Positions 1-6,986 of a DNA stretch of 23,867 bases are shown piece by piece (positions within the stretch are counted from its first letter, which is position 1; every line of letters starts with the position of its first letter). The notes beneath the pieces are model-generated. The model was given only the letters and a program-made list of their open reading frames with translations. It was not told the DNA's origin and searched no databases. This DNA comes from Oligoflexia bacterium (GTDB lineage: Bacteria > Bdellovibrionota > UBA1018 > CAIMNF01), in contig CAIOKW010000242.1 of assembly GCA_903858975.1 (NCBI GenBank), positions 1-23,867 of the forward strand, read 5' to 3'. The position numbers and the translations under genes were made by a program.

Positions 1-1
1 T

Positions 2-160
2 GGCCTATTTAGGGTCAATTATGAGTGGAGAATGGCTAAGCATTGGTCAGTATCAACTTTCCTTGGTTATCGGCCTACGGGAACTCTAGTGATTTCATCG
101 ACGAAAACTGCGCCATTGAGTGGTGTAGAAGGAGGCTTAGGTGTTGGCTTCATTTTCTAA
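2..160 (+). CDS. C-terminal end of an outer-membrane beta-barrel-like protein (partial)
   Basis: An open frame enters from the left edge and stops at 158-160, giving the last 52 residues of a protein. The visible part alternates polar and hydrophobic residues, as in beta strands (WSVSTFLGYRPTG), and ends in GGLGVGFIF. A final Phe preceded by alternating hydrophobic residues is the usual C-terminal signal for outer-membrane barrel assembly. The stop lies 20 bases inside the next gene, and that gene's ribosome binding site (AGGAGG at about 129-134) is within this coding sequence, so the two are probably one transcription unit. The start, length and family cannot be seen; a secreted all-beta protein is the main alternative. 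Confidence 0.55.
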   Translation, partial: GLFRVNYEWRMAKHWSVSTFLGYRPTGTLVISSTKTAPLSGVEGGLGVGFIF

Positions 161-857
161 ATTCAATCTAGCCATAGCTTGCCTGGTTCTCATTTCAGCT
201 TGTGCCAGCGCAAAATATTCAGGAAGCGGCATTGCTCAATCTGAGAATGGCAACATCGAAAACCCATTTGGATCCTTTGCTCAGAGCTCAGTGGATCCTT
301 CTAAGAATATTACTTTTCGGTCTAAACGAGGCGACAAGCAGATGGAGGTGGAAATCCCACAAGATCAAAGCGCCGAGTTTCAAGTCCCTATGAATCCACA
401 ATTGGCAAATGCCCAGAATGGCTCTCCGGCGCAGAGTTCGGACGGTGTCGATTATCAATATGTTCGCCAAAAGGCGACTGTGGCTGATCGTGAGATTGCT
501 TCTACATTTTCAAATCACGATGATCCCATCGCAAATGCAAAGCGCAGAGAAATTGAATCCGGACTTGGTCTTCAACCCAGTGATGAACTACCCAATATGG
601 ACGAGAGTTACTTGGCCAAGGTTGATGTGGTGAAACAGCTGTTCCACTCAGGAAGACACGAGGCGGCCCTCATTGAAATTGATGCATTGATCAAACAATA
701 TCCAACCAACGGAAAGCTCTATGAGATGAGGGGAACGGTACTTGATCGATTAGGGTATTCTGACTTAGCACTCAAATCTTGGAAACAGGCGCTTGAGTTT
801 GAGCCCAGTAAAATGGCTCTTAAAAAAATTATAGATCGAAGAGAGATGAAGCGATGA
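141..857 (+). CDS. TPR-containing lipoprotein of the motor operon
   Basis: A 238-residue exported lipoprotein of unknown exact role. The GTG start at 141 is supported by an AGGAGG about 7 bases upstream. A short basic N-terminus and hydrophobic stretch lead to a lipobox (LISAC), with Cys21 as the predicted lipidated residue. Residues 25-150 are polar, rich in Ser, Gln and Asn and probably disordered. Residues about 156-223 form two tetratricopeptide repeats (pattern FHSGRHEAALIEIDALIKQYP, then LGYSDLALKSWKQALEFEP), which normally bind protein partners. The stop overlaps the next start as ATGA, so translation is probably coupled to the FliF/FliG-like gene. By inference, it could link the outer-membrane barrel upstream to the periplasmic part of the next protein, as TPR lipoproteins do in other envelope machines. 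No enzyme motif is visible. Confidence 0.8.
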   Translation: MLASFSKFNLAIACLVLISACASAKYSGSGIAQSENGNIENPFGSFAQSSVDPSKNITFRSKRGDKQMEVEIPQDQSAEFQVPMNPQLANAQNGSPAQSSDGVDYQYVRQKATVADREIASTFSNHDDPIANAKRREIESGLGLQPSDELPNMDESYLAKVDVVKQLFHSGRHEAALIEIDALIKQYPTNGKLYEMRGTVLDRLGYSDLALKSWKQALEFEPSKMALKKIIDRREMKR

Positions 858-3175
858 TGATCATTACTTTCATAAACTTGATGATGGGTGTGGCGCTAGC
901 GGCGGGGCCAAGTACGCTTGATGTAAAAAAGCGTGGCGAACAGCAAGTGCGACAAGTACTTGAACCTCTGGTGAACCAGTATTGTAGAGAGCAATGCCAA
1001 GTAATCCATGTGGATACTGAGGTTGACCTTGCAGTAGATGAGATGACCGCTCCTGGATTTGAAGAAGGAGGGGGAAGAGCAACCCTCGCTCCAGCGTCTG
1101 GAAAAGTGAAGATGCTGATCGATGAAAACATGGGTAGCCAGACCCGCACTAAGATTGTGGCGCTCTTTAAAGAGCACCTCGATCAACTCGATTTCCCAGT
1201 GCAAATTGAAACCCGAGTGACCCGTTTTCCTCAGCCGGCCAGTTCCGGTTATCGCGTGGCAGATCTTCGATCAAAAGTGACCCGAGACATCCGCGCATCG
1301 ATTCAATCGATGCTCTCTCAGTTTTGTCCCGAAAGTTGTTTACTCGGTGAGTTTGATGTTCAGACTGAAATTGTGAATCCGGAGGAGGTTGACTACGCTT
1401 CTAGCCAGGAATATTTTCAAGACGGGCCTGCTGCGATTCGCGTTCGAGGCGTCAAGGCAACGGTGATGACGGACCAGTCCCTGCCCGCAGAAGAAGCGCG
1501 AGGCATTGTAGAGATGGTGAAGCTCAAAGTTGCACCTTATAAGAATTCTGAAGTCATTGCTCAGGCGATGAAGTTCCCACGCAACTTGAATTCTGCTGGA
1601 GTGGTGGCTGGAAATTTCGCCGGAGGCATGAATGGGCTTCGTGCGCCTGCATCGCTTGAGTCAAAAGACACGAAAGATTCGAAAGAATTTCGAGATCAAA
1701 AAGAGACTCATGATCAAAGAGAAACTCGTGATTCGAAGGAATTAAAAGATTCTACTGAAAGTAGAACTCATAATTCAACTCAGACCAATCAAGACAGCAA
1801 ACAAAGTTCTTCTGCGGATACCCGGAAAGAACATTTTGAGCATTATGAAAAGATTGAGCGCGTCGAAAATGGAGACGCGGTTCAAGCGATGCTTGATAAG
1901 TTTAAACTTTATGGAATTGTGCTTTCTGCAATCATTCTTGCACTTCTGTTTACCTTAGTGGCAATCAGCTTCCGTAAACAGATCTTTGATGGCGGCAAAT
2001 CACCAGACTCAGGGAAGGACAATTCCCCTGCAGGTAAAGGGTTCTCTCAGTCGAATGACAATCAGGGACTCACTACAGATGAAAAGGCCGCACTTATTGG
2101 CAAACGTGTAGAATCCTCACGACTTTTTGATGAGTTGACGGGGATCTATTCGGAACAACCTAAAGTCGCAAAACATGTCTTCACCCACGTGTTAACCGAA
2201 GAAGGCGTTGAAACGACGGCTCTTTATCTTGAGATTTTTGGTGAGAGTGTTGTGATGGACCTTCTGCGTGATCCAGGGCTACAGGCTGATCTCAATGAGC
2301 TCATGGACTTTTACTCACGCAATACCTTTGACATTAACGACGACGAGAGGCTTGGACTTTTGAAGAAGCTTCATCACCGTACCGTGACTGCCAAAATGCA
2401 AGTGCATGGAAGTCGTTCAGCGGTCCTTTTTGATTTCCTTGCTGAAATGGATGCACCACAAGTATTTGAGATGATTAAAAATGAATCCAATACGGTGAAA
2501 GCCATTGTACTCACTCAGTGTGATTCAAAGAGAAGAACGGTTCTTTTTAACTCTCATGATGAGCAGACCCAAATTAAACTCATGGCAGAATTGTCCAGAA
2601 TTGACAATCTCCCAAAAAATTACATTCACAATGTGGCCTCTGCATTGAGACGTAAAAAGCTCGAGAATCCAAAATTGAATACCGAAGCCCTTCCGGGTAC
2701 GGATGTATTGGTTTCATTCTTGGAGCGTTCAACCATGGAAGCTCAAAGAAATATCATTCACCAATTGATTTCAAATTCGGGTGGTGAGGCCTTAATTAAC
2801 CTAAAAGCAAAACTAGTCAGTGTAGAGACCCTTCGTTATCTGAAGGATCAGCAGCTGACTGAAGTGATCACGTCGATTAAGCACGATGAAATGGTTCATT
2901 TCATGAAGGGCTGTAATGAAGACGTCAGAAACTCCATCATGAACAAGGTTCCACGAGACCTTGCTGATGATTTAGGTGAAGAGCTCGTAATGGCAGAGGG
3001 TGTGTCTAAAGATGTATTCGCTACTGTTGAACGTAAGGTTCTTAATCGGATCAAAACGATGGCCAACAGCGGACAGATTAACCTGTCAGATGTGAATGAG
3101 CGCATCTTTGCTGAACAGTTTGGTTTTGATCGAATGAGTGAGGTCACGGGAACTGACATCAGGAGATACGGGTAA
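854..3175 (+). CDS. Membrane-anchored FliF-like/FliG-like hybrid protein
   Basis: A 773-residue protein that I read as a rotor-type hybrid. Residues 1-17 form a signal peptide or first span (cleavage after ALAA is possible). Residues about 20-245 are periplasmic with two related units, each starting with an amphipathic helix and a CxxxC pair (Cys44/Cys48, Cys158/Cys162), resembling the ring-building motifs of the FliF/YscJ family. Residues 268-335 are a charged Asp/Lys/Glu/Arg linker. Residues about 352-372 are one strong membrane span. Residues about 405-743 resemble FliG: an N-like helical part, a middle domain (about 525-602) and a C-terminal domain (about 615-743). By eye, Lys685, Glu709/Glu710 and Lys719 match the FliG torque charges Lys264, Asp288/Asp289 and Arg297; the position of Arg281 is Asp702, with Arg701 next to it. 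The EHPQ motif of the FliG middle domain is not recognisable. The gene sits directly before motA and motB. The FliG part is fairly sure; the FliF part is inference. Confidence 0.7.
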   Translation: MMIITFINLMMGVALAAGPSTLDVKKRGEQQVRQVLEPLVNQYCREQCQVIHVDTEVDLAVDEMTAPGFEEGGGRATLAPASGKVKMLIDENMGSQTRTKIVALFKEHLDQLDFPVQIETRVTRFPQPASSGYRVADLRSKVTRDIRASIQSMLSQFCPESCLLGEFDVQTEIVNPEEVDYASSQEYFQDGPAAIRVRGVKATVMTDQSLPAEEARGIVEMVKLKVAPYKNSEVIAQAMKFPRNLNSAGVVAGNFAGGMNGLRAPASLESKDTKDSKEFRDQKETHDQRETRDSKELKDSTESRTHNSTQTNQDSKQSSSADTRKEHFEHYEKIERVENGDAVQAMLDKFKLYGIVLSAIILALLFTLVAISFRKQIFDGGKSPDSGKDNSPAGKGFSQSNDNQGLTTDEKAALIGKRVESSRLFDELTGIYSEQPKVAKHVFTHVLTEEGVETTALYLEIFGESVVMDLLRDPGLQADLNELMDFYSRNTFDINDDERLGLLKKLHHRTVTAKMQVHGSRSAVLFDFLAEMDAPQVFEMIKNESNTVKAIVLTQCDSKRRTVLFNSHDEQTQIKLMAELSRIDNLPKNYIHNVASALRRKKLENPKLNTEALPGTDVLVSFLERSTMEAQRNIIHQLISNSGGEALINLKAKLVSVETLRYLKDQQLTEVITSIKHDEMVHFMKGCNEDVRNSIMNKVPRDLADDLGEELVMAEGVSKDVFATVERKVLNRIKTMANSGQINLSDVNERIFAEQFGFDRMSEVTGTDIRRYG
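1664..1768 (+). repeat. Degenerate charged-repeat linker inside the FliF/FliG-like gene
   Basis: At the protein level (residues about 271-305) short units such as DSKE, DQKE, DQRE, DSKE and DSTE recur every 5-7 residues. At the DNA level variants of GATTCGAAAGAATT and GATCAAA recur. The segment is almost free of hydrophobic residues and precedes the single membrane span, so it is probably a flexible or single-helix periplasmic linker. Repeat drift suggests it can change length between strains. Confidence 0.55.
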
Positions 3176-3177
3176 TC

Positions 3178-3960
3178 ATGAATATATCATCAACATTTGG
3201 AGTGATTATCGGGTTTGTTGTCATGGTTGCAGCCCTCCATGAGACCAAGATGGACTTGGGGTTCTTTCTTAACTTTCACGGGATTGTGATTGTGGGAGGT
3301 GGCACTCTTGCTGCTGCAGCAATCAGCTTTCCAATTGGAAAGCTCTTTACCCTCTTTAAAGTCTTCTTTTTGAGATTGCTCGGGAGAAATCGGATTGATT
3401 ATCAGGGGACCATTGAGCAGATGCTTGAGCTCAATAAAAAGCTGTCACTCGGATTGATGGGCACCCAAGATGCAGTGGCCAATCTTAAAAATGAGTTTTT
3501 GCGTGAGTCCGTCACCTTGGTGGTCGATGGAGTTTTAACGGAGCGAGAGATTCGTCAGGTTCTGGATCAACGCTTAACGACGATTGAGCACCATTACATG
3601 CATGAGGCTAACATGTTTAAAGCGATTGGAAAGTATCCACCCGCTTTCGGACTCTTGGCCACCACGCTTGGGATGATTGCGCTTCTTCAAAAGATTGGAC
3701 AACCCGGAGCCGAGAAAATGATCGGGCCTGCTATGGCCATTGGGTTAGTGGGAACGCTCTACGGGATTGCACTTGCGAACTTAGTGTTTCTTCCGATCGC
3801 TGAGGCACTGACGGAAAAGACCGAAGAAGAAATTGCGCTTCGTAAGATGATTATTGAAGGAGCTTTGTTACTGAAGCAGCGAGTAAATCCAGTTTACATG
3901 CGAGAAAGCTTGAATTCCTATTTATTGCCAACTGAGCGTGTTCGAAGAAAGGCTGCGTAA
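3178..3960 (+). CDS. motA: MotA-family proton-channel stator subunit
   Basis: A 260-residue integral membrane protein of the MotA/TolQ/ExbB family, closest in look to MotA. Four membrane spans lie at about 4-21, 32-53, 154-172 and 183-207, with the large cytoplasmic loop (about 60-150) between spans 2 and 3. The KYPPAFG segment at the start of span 3 and the VGTLYGIALANLVFLPIAEAL segment of span 4 hold the channel prolines (near 155 and 206) that matter for torque in MotA. An AGGAG lies about 12 bases before the ATG, just inside the preceding gene's end. The loop charges of classical MotA (Arg90, Glu98) look altered: the region reads NKKLSLGLMGTQDA, with Gln where Glu98 would be. It should pair with the MotB 6 bases downstream to form an ion-driven stator; whether it drives flagella or another machine is open. 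Confidence 0.9.
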   Translation: MNISSTFGVIIGFVVMVAALHETKMDLGFFLNFHGIVIVGGGTLAAAAISFPIGKLFTLFKVFFLRLLGRNRIDYQGTIEQMLELNKKLSLGLMGTQDAVANLKNEFLRESVTLVVDGVLTEREIRQVLDQRLTTIEHHYMHEANMFKAIGKYPPAFGLLATTLGMIALLQKIGQPGAEKMIGPAMAIGLVGTLYGIALANLVFLPIAEALTEKTEEEIALRKMIIEGALLLKQRVNPVYMRESLNSYLLPTERVRRKAA

Positions 3961-3966
3961 GAGATC

Positions 3967-4776
3967 ATGGCGGTCATACGAAAATTTGAGCGGCCAAATT
4001 CGGATCAGGACTTGCCTCCGGTAAGGGCGAAGCGGAACCGCAATCATCAGGGACATGACGAATCCAATTGGCTTATCAGCTATGCCGATATGATGACCTT
4101 GCTCTGTGTTTTCTATATCATGCTCTTTAGCATGTCGAAGGTGAATACTCCTGAGTTTGAAAAGGTGAAACAGCAAGTCGCTGAGCACTTTGGAACCAAG
4201 TACGAATCTCCCACTGAGGATTTAGGTAAATTTGTAACTCAAATTATCCAAGAAGCCGGCGTCGCTAAAGAAGTCACGGTGACGAGTGATGGGGTGAGTG
4301 TCAGTCTTGCCTTTCATTCCACTTTGTTTTTCGGAACCATGAGTGCTGAGGTTTCCAATGAGGGTAAGCTCATTTTGGACCGGATTGTGAACGGACTCAA
4401 AGAGAAGCAACAGGGACTTGGAAAAGAATATAAGTTTGTAGTGGAAGGGCACACCGATTCGCAACCGGTCGTGGGAGGTCCTTTTCCTTCTAACTGGGAG
4501 CTTTCCAGTGCGCGTGCGACTCGCGTGATTCGCTTGTTTCTAGAGAATGGTTTTAAGGCATCCAATCTTTTGGCTATCGGTTATGCCGATACACAGCCCG
4601 TAGCGGACAGTCGAAATTCTGACGGTAGTTGGAACGTGGAGAATTTAGGTAAGAACCGACGAGTGGTCTTAAGGGTGCTCCTTCCTGAGGTGGATACGAT
4701 TCCTTGGAATATGAAGCCGACAGCAGGTCCCGCACCCGCATCGGTGGTTCCGCCTATGTCGCCCCCGTCTCCCTAG
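3967..4776 (+). CDS. motB: MotB-family stator subunit with OmpA-type peptidoglycan-binding domain
   Basis: A 269-residue protein. Residues 1-33 are a basic cytoplasmic tail. Residues 35-58 are the single membrane span, containing the MotB signature WLISYADMMTLL with Asp41, the proton-carrying residue. Residues about 60-90 are the plug/linker region. Residues about 110-237 form an OmpA-like domain that holds the stator to peptidoglycan (GHTDSQP at 161-167, SSARATRV, IGYADTQPV, NRRV at 230-233). A Pro-rich tail closes the protein (about 248-269). Asp rather than a Na+-type signature favours proton use, but ion choice cannot be fixed from sequence. The start follows motA by 6 bases with only a weak ribosome site, so coupling to motA is likely. 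Length and domain order are normal for MotB. Confidence 0.9.
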   Translation: MAVIRKFERPNSDQDLPPVRAKRNRNHQGHDESNWLISYADMMTLLCVFYIMLFSMSKVNTPEFEKVKQQVAEHFGTKYESPTEDLGKFVTQIIQEAGVAKEVTVTSDGVSVSLAFHSTLFFGTMSAEVSNEGKLILDRIVNGLKEKQQGLGKEYKFVVEGHTDSQPVVGGPFPSNWELSSARATRVIRLFLENGFKASNLLAIGYADTQPVADSRNSDGSWNVENLGKNRRVVLRVLLPEVDTIPWNMKPTAGPAPASVVPPMSPPSP

Positions 4777-4838
4777 GTAAACAATGCCGAGTTAGAGTGA
4801 AATGACTTTGTGAGAAAATGACAGCTGAGGTGAGTAAT

Positions 4839-5003
4839 ATGAATCAAATCGGGTCTGTAGAGAAAATGAGTCTGTTTGCGTCGATCTTCTTTTTTGCTTT
4901 TGGGATTGGACTCATTGTGGATGGAAAAAAGCTGCACCAAGCACAGCTGAAGGTTTCCCAGAGAGTAGATTATAAAACAACGCTCAATCCGTATATTTTG
5001 TAG
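4839..5003 (+). CDS. Small single-span membrane protein at the end of the motor operon
   Basis: A 54-residue protein of unknown function. The ATG at 4839 is preferred over the in-frame ATG at 4818 because GAGGTGAG at about 4827-4834 is a good ribosome binding site for it. Residues about 10-28 (MSLFASIFFFAFGIGLIVDG) form one membrane span, followed by a basic, Gln-rich tail (KKLHQAQLKVSQR) ending in YIL. It follows motB by 62 bases and is the last gene before a possible terminator and tRNA-Asn, so it may be an accessory subunit of the motor. No family is recognised. Confidence 0.5.
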   Translation: MNQIGSVEKMSLFASIFFFAFGIGLIVDGKKLHQAQLKVSQRVDYKTTLNPYIL

Positions 5004-5017
5004 ATTCTGAAAATAAA

Positions 5018-5073
5018 AAACCCCAACTCAAATTGGTAATGCAGTTAAAGCAAACTCATATGAATTGGGGTTT
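5018..5073. terminator. Possible bidirectional terminator, long-loop inverted repeat
   Basis: AAACCCCAA at 5018-5026 and TTGGGGTTT at 5065-5073 form a perfect 9-bp stem with A-rich flanking DNA on the left (T-rich on the other strand). The loop is long (38 nt), which is poor for a classical intrinsic terminator. Its place, between the end of the motor operon and the end of the convergent tRNA-Asn gene, is where a two-way terminator is expected. Confidence 0.35.
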
Positions 5074-5133
5074 CTAGGTTGGATGATGACGCTAGAGTTG
5101 TAAAATCGGCCAACGCTAAACGGTCAAAAAAAA

Positions 5134-5208
5134 TGGCTCAGGAGGAGGGATTCGAACCCCCGACCAATCGGTTAACAGCCGATTGCTCTACCACTGAGCT
5201 ACTCCTGA
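5134..5208 (-). tRNA. tRNA-Asn (GUU)
   Basis: Read on the minus strand, the segment folds as a full cloverleaf of 75 nt including encoded CCA. The acceptor stem TCAGGAG pairs perfectly with CTCCTGA, followed by discriminator G and CCA. The D arm has AGCTCAGTGGTAGAGC, the anticodon stem ATCGG/CCGAT encloses loop CTGTTAA with anticodon GTT, and the T arm has GGTTCGAATCC. It is a single tRNA, transcribed towards the end of the motor operon. Confidence 0.97.
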
Positions 5209-5260
5209 AACGTATTAAAATAATTAACGAAAAAAGAAACCGTTGTCTATACTAAATTTA
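5209..5260. promoter_or_regulatory. Shared divergent promoter region, tRNA-Asn / lytic transglycosylase
   Basis: Only 52 bp separate tRNA-Asn (leftward) from the ATG at 5261. For the rightward gene, TATACT at 5248-5253 fits a -10 box; transcription would begin at or near the ATG, and no ribosome binding site is visible, which suggests a leaderless mRNA. For the tRNA, TAGACA (complement of 5245-5250) with TAATTA (complement of 5221-5226) and an 18-bp spacer is a candidate promoter. The two candidates overlap. All of this is from consensus matching by eye. Confidence 0.35.
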
Positions 5261-6937
5261 ATGCCACGAAACCCCGCTTATTCCATGATTTTTACACTCC
5301 TCTTGGCTTTTGGTATTTCGGAGCCCCAGTCCCGGGCGGAGCCTTTGGCCGCACTGTTTCAGAATCGCCCCCTTGCTAAAAAAAAGGCCCCGAAAGTCGT
5401 TCGCCTCCCGATTCCCCATGAGTATTTAAGCTACTCTCGGGCTAAATCGCTACTCCGGCAGAAGGCATCGGTGGCAAAAATTGAGTCTCTGGAGCGAGAG
5501 GTATTGCTATCGCCCCTGGGTTCAGAAACCCGGGGTCTCGAGAAGGACTTAACTGATCAATTTTATGCCCTCGAAATCAAAAAAGGGGTATCGCTCGTGA
5601 AGAATCGGCATTGGGCTCCGGCGATCTCAGCTTTTCATCGAGGATTAAATGGACTCAATACCTACAAGTGGATTTATTATTGGGGTGAGGATGCTTCTCG
5701 GGCGCTTGCACAAATGTGTACCCGAAATAAAAAGAAAAAAGATGAAGAGTGCCTCACACTTGCTAAGCGTCTGGTGGAAGCATTCCCGAAAGTGGCCCTT
5801 GAAACGAAGGTTCTGAGAGATCTTCCGGCACTGGATATGACTTCCGTTCCTGAGAATAATGTTGAGCGCCTGTCTCAAAGTTATACCGAGAAAACTGAAA
5901 AAGATGAGGAAGCTTTTCAAGAGGTATTAGATAATTATCTAAACGGTAGAGACAGCGATCTTCAGCGATCGGCAAAAGAATTTATTACAGAGTACCCCCG
6001 TTCTTCGCTTCGTTTTCGAGCCAGTTTTCTGATGGCCGAATCTCACCGTAAAAATCATCGCGAGAAGGAGGCTCAGCCACTTTATCAGAGTCTGATCGAT
6101 CAAGTCCCGCTCAGTTATTGTTCGATCGTTTCAAGCGAGCGACTGCAGGTGAATCTCCGAGATCGAGTTAAGAAGGATGCCATTGATATTGATGTGGGCG
6201 CGATCAACCCCAATCTCTATGAGCGAATCACGCTTGCGCGCGCCAAGGCGCTCTATTCAAATCAATTGAATGATGAAGTGGGGATAGAGCTTGAATCATT
6301 AGCGCGAGTCAAAAATTACAATACGCCCTTCCTCTTGTACTTGATGAAGTTTGCAAGTGTGGCCGATCAAAATTTGGTCTCATTTAAGCTTGCAAATGAG
6401 CTGATTCAGCGAAAGTATGATCGACTCCTGAGTGCAGAGTTTATTGATCTTCTCTTCCCGGATCGATACTTAAAAGAGATTCAATCGTCTTCAACCCAGT
6501 ATGGTCTAGACCCTGTTTTGGTTACGAGCCTCATCAAGCAAGAGTCAGGATTTAAGGCGAACGCCATTTCATCTTCAGGCGCCTTGGGGCTGATGCAGCT
6601 CATGCCGTTTACCGCGATTGATACCAAGAAGGATCTATGGCTCTCCACTCTGGTGGAACCCGTCAGTAACATTTCAGTGGGGACCCACTATCTTCAAACC
6701 CTCCTTGAAAAATATGAAGGCAATGTCCCTTATGCGCTCGCCGCCTATAATGCGGGTCCGCACCGTGTCTTAAAATGGAAAAAAGACATCAAGGCGGATT
6801 GGACGATGATCGATTTTATTGAGTCGATTCCGTACAAGGAAACCCGAGAATATGTCGCCTCCATTTTAAGGAATCGCTTTTGGTATCAATACCGTAAAAA
6901 CTTGCCGGCTCAACGAATTACTGACCTCAAACTCTGA
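5261..6937 (+). CDS. Exported soluble lytic murein transglycosylase (Slt family)
   Basis: A 558-residue protein counted from the ATG at 5261; an in-frame TTG at 5243 would add six residues but sits in the likely -10 region. A signal peptide covers about residues 1-27 (hydrophobic core MIFTLLLAFGIS). The long middle region is helical with TPR/superhelix character, as in the U/L domains of Slt70. The C-terminal 150 residues carry the lysozyme-like lytic transglycosylase domain: IKQESGF with catalytic Glu at about 428, then SSSGALGLMQLMPFTA, AYNAGPHRVLKW and YKETREYVASILRN. It cleaves the MurNAc-GlcNAc bond of peptidoglycan in the periplasm, forming 1,6-anhydroMurNAc ends. Length is near that of Slt70. 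The prs gene follows at 49 bp with its own candidate promoter. Confidence 0.88.
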   Translation: MPRNPAYSMIFTLLLAFGISEPQSRAEPLAALFQNRPLAKKKAPKVVRLPIPHEYLSYSRAKSLLRQKASVAKIESLEREVLLSPLGSETRGLEKDLTDQFYALEIKKGVSLVKNRHWAPAISAFHRGLNGLNTYKWIYYWGEDASRALAQMCTRNKKKKDEECLTLAKRLVEAFPKVALETKVLRDLPALDMTSVPENNVERLSQSYTEKTEKDEEAFQEVLDNYLNGRDSDLQRSAKEFITEYPRSSLRFRASFLMAESHRKNHREKEAQPLYQSLIDQVPLSYCSIVSSERLQVNLRDRVKKDAIDIDVGAINPNLYERITLARAKALYSNQLNDEVGIELESLARVKNYNTPFLLYLMKFASVADQNLVSFKLANELIQRKYDRLLSAEFIDLLFPDRYLKEIQSSSTQYGLDPVLVTSLIKQESGFKANAISSSGALGLMQLMPFTAIDTKKDLWLSTLVEPVSNISVGTHYLQTLLEKYEGNVPYALAAYNAGPHRVLKWKKDIKADWTMIDFIESIPYKETREYVASILRNRFWYQYRKNLPAQRITDLKL

Positions 6938-6956
6938 TGACTGCCGCTCGCTCCTG

Positions 6957-6965
6957 TGCTAAAAT
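6957..6965 (+). promoter_or_regulatory. Candidate extended -10 promoter for prs
   Basis: TGCTAAAAT matches the extended -10 pattern (TG, one base, then TAnAAT-like hexamer). A weak TGATGAC lies about 17-18 bp upstream at the transglycosylase stop codon. Transcription would start near 6972, just before the AAGAGGTG ribosome binding site of prs. Confidence 0.35.
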
Positions 6966-6986
6966 CATCAGTAAGAGGTGATTGGG

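Noticed and set aside
3967..4776. MotA/MotB pair as a Zorya-type (ZorAB) defence module
   Set aside because: MotB has normal length and OmpA domain, the neighbours are FliG-like and envelope proteins, and no ZorC/ZorD-type genes are present.
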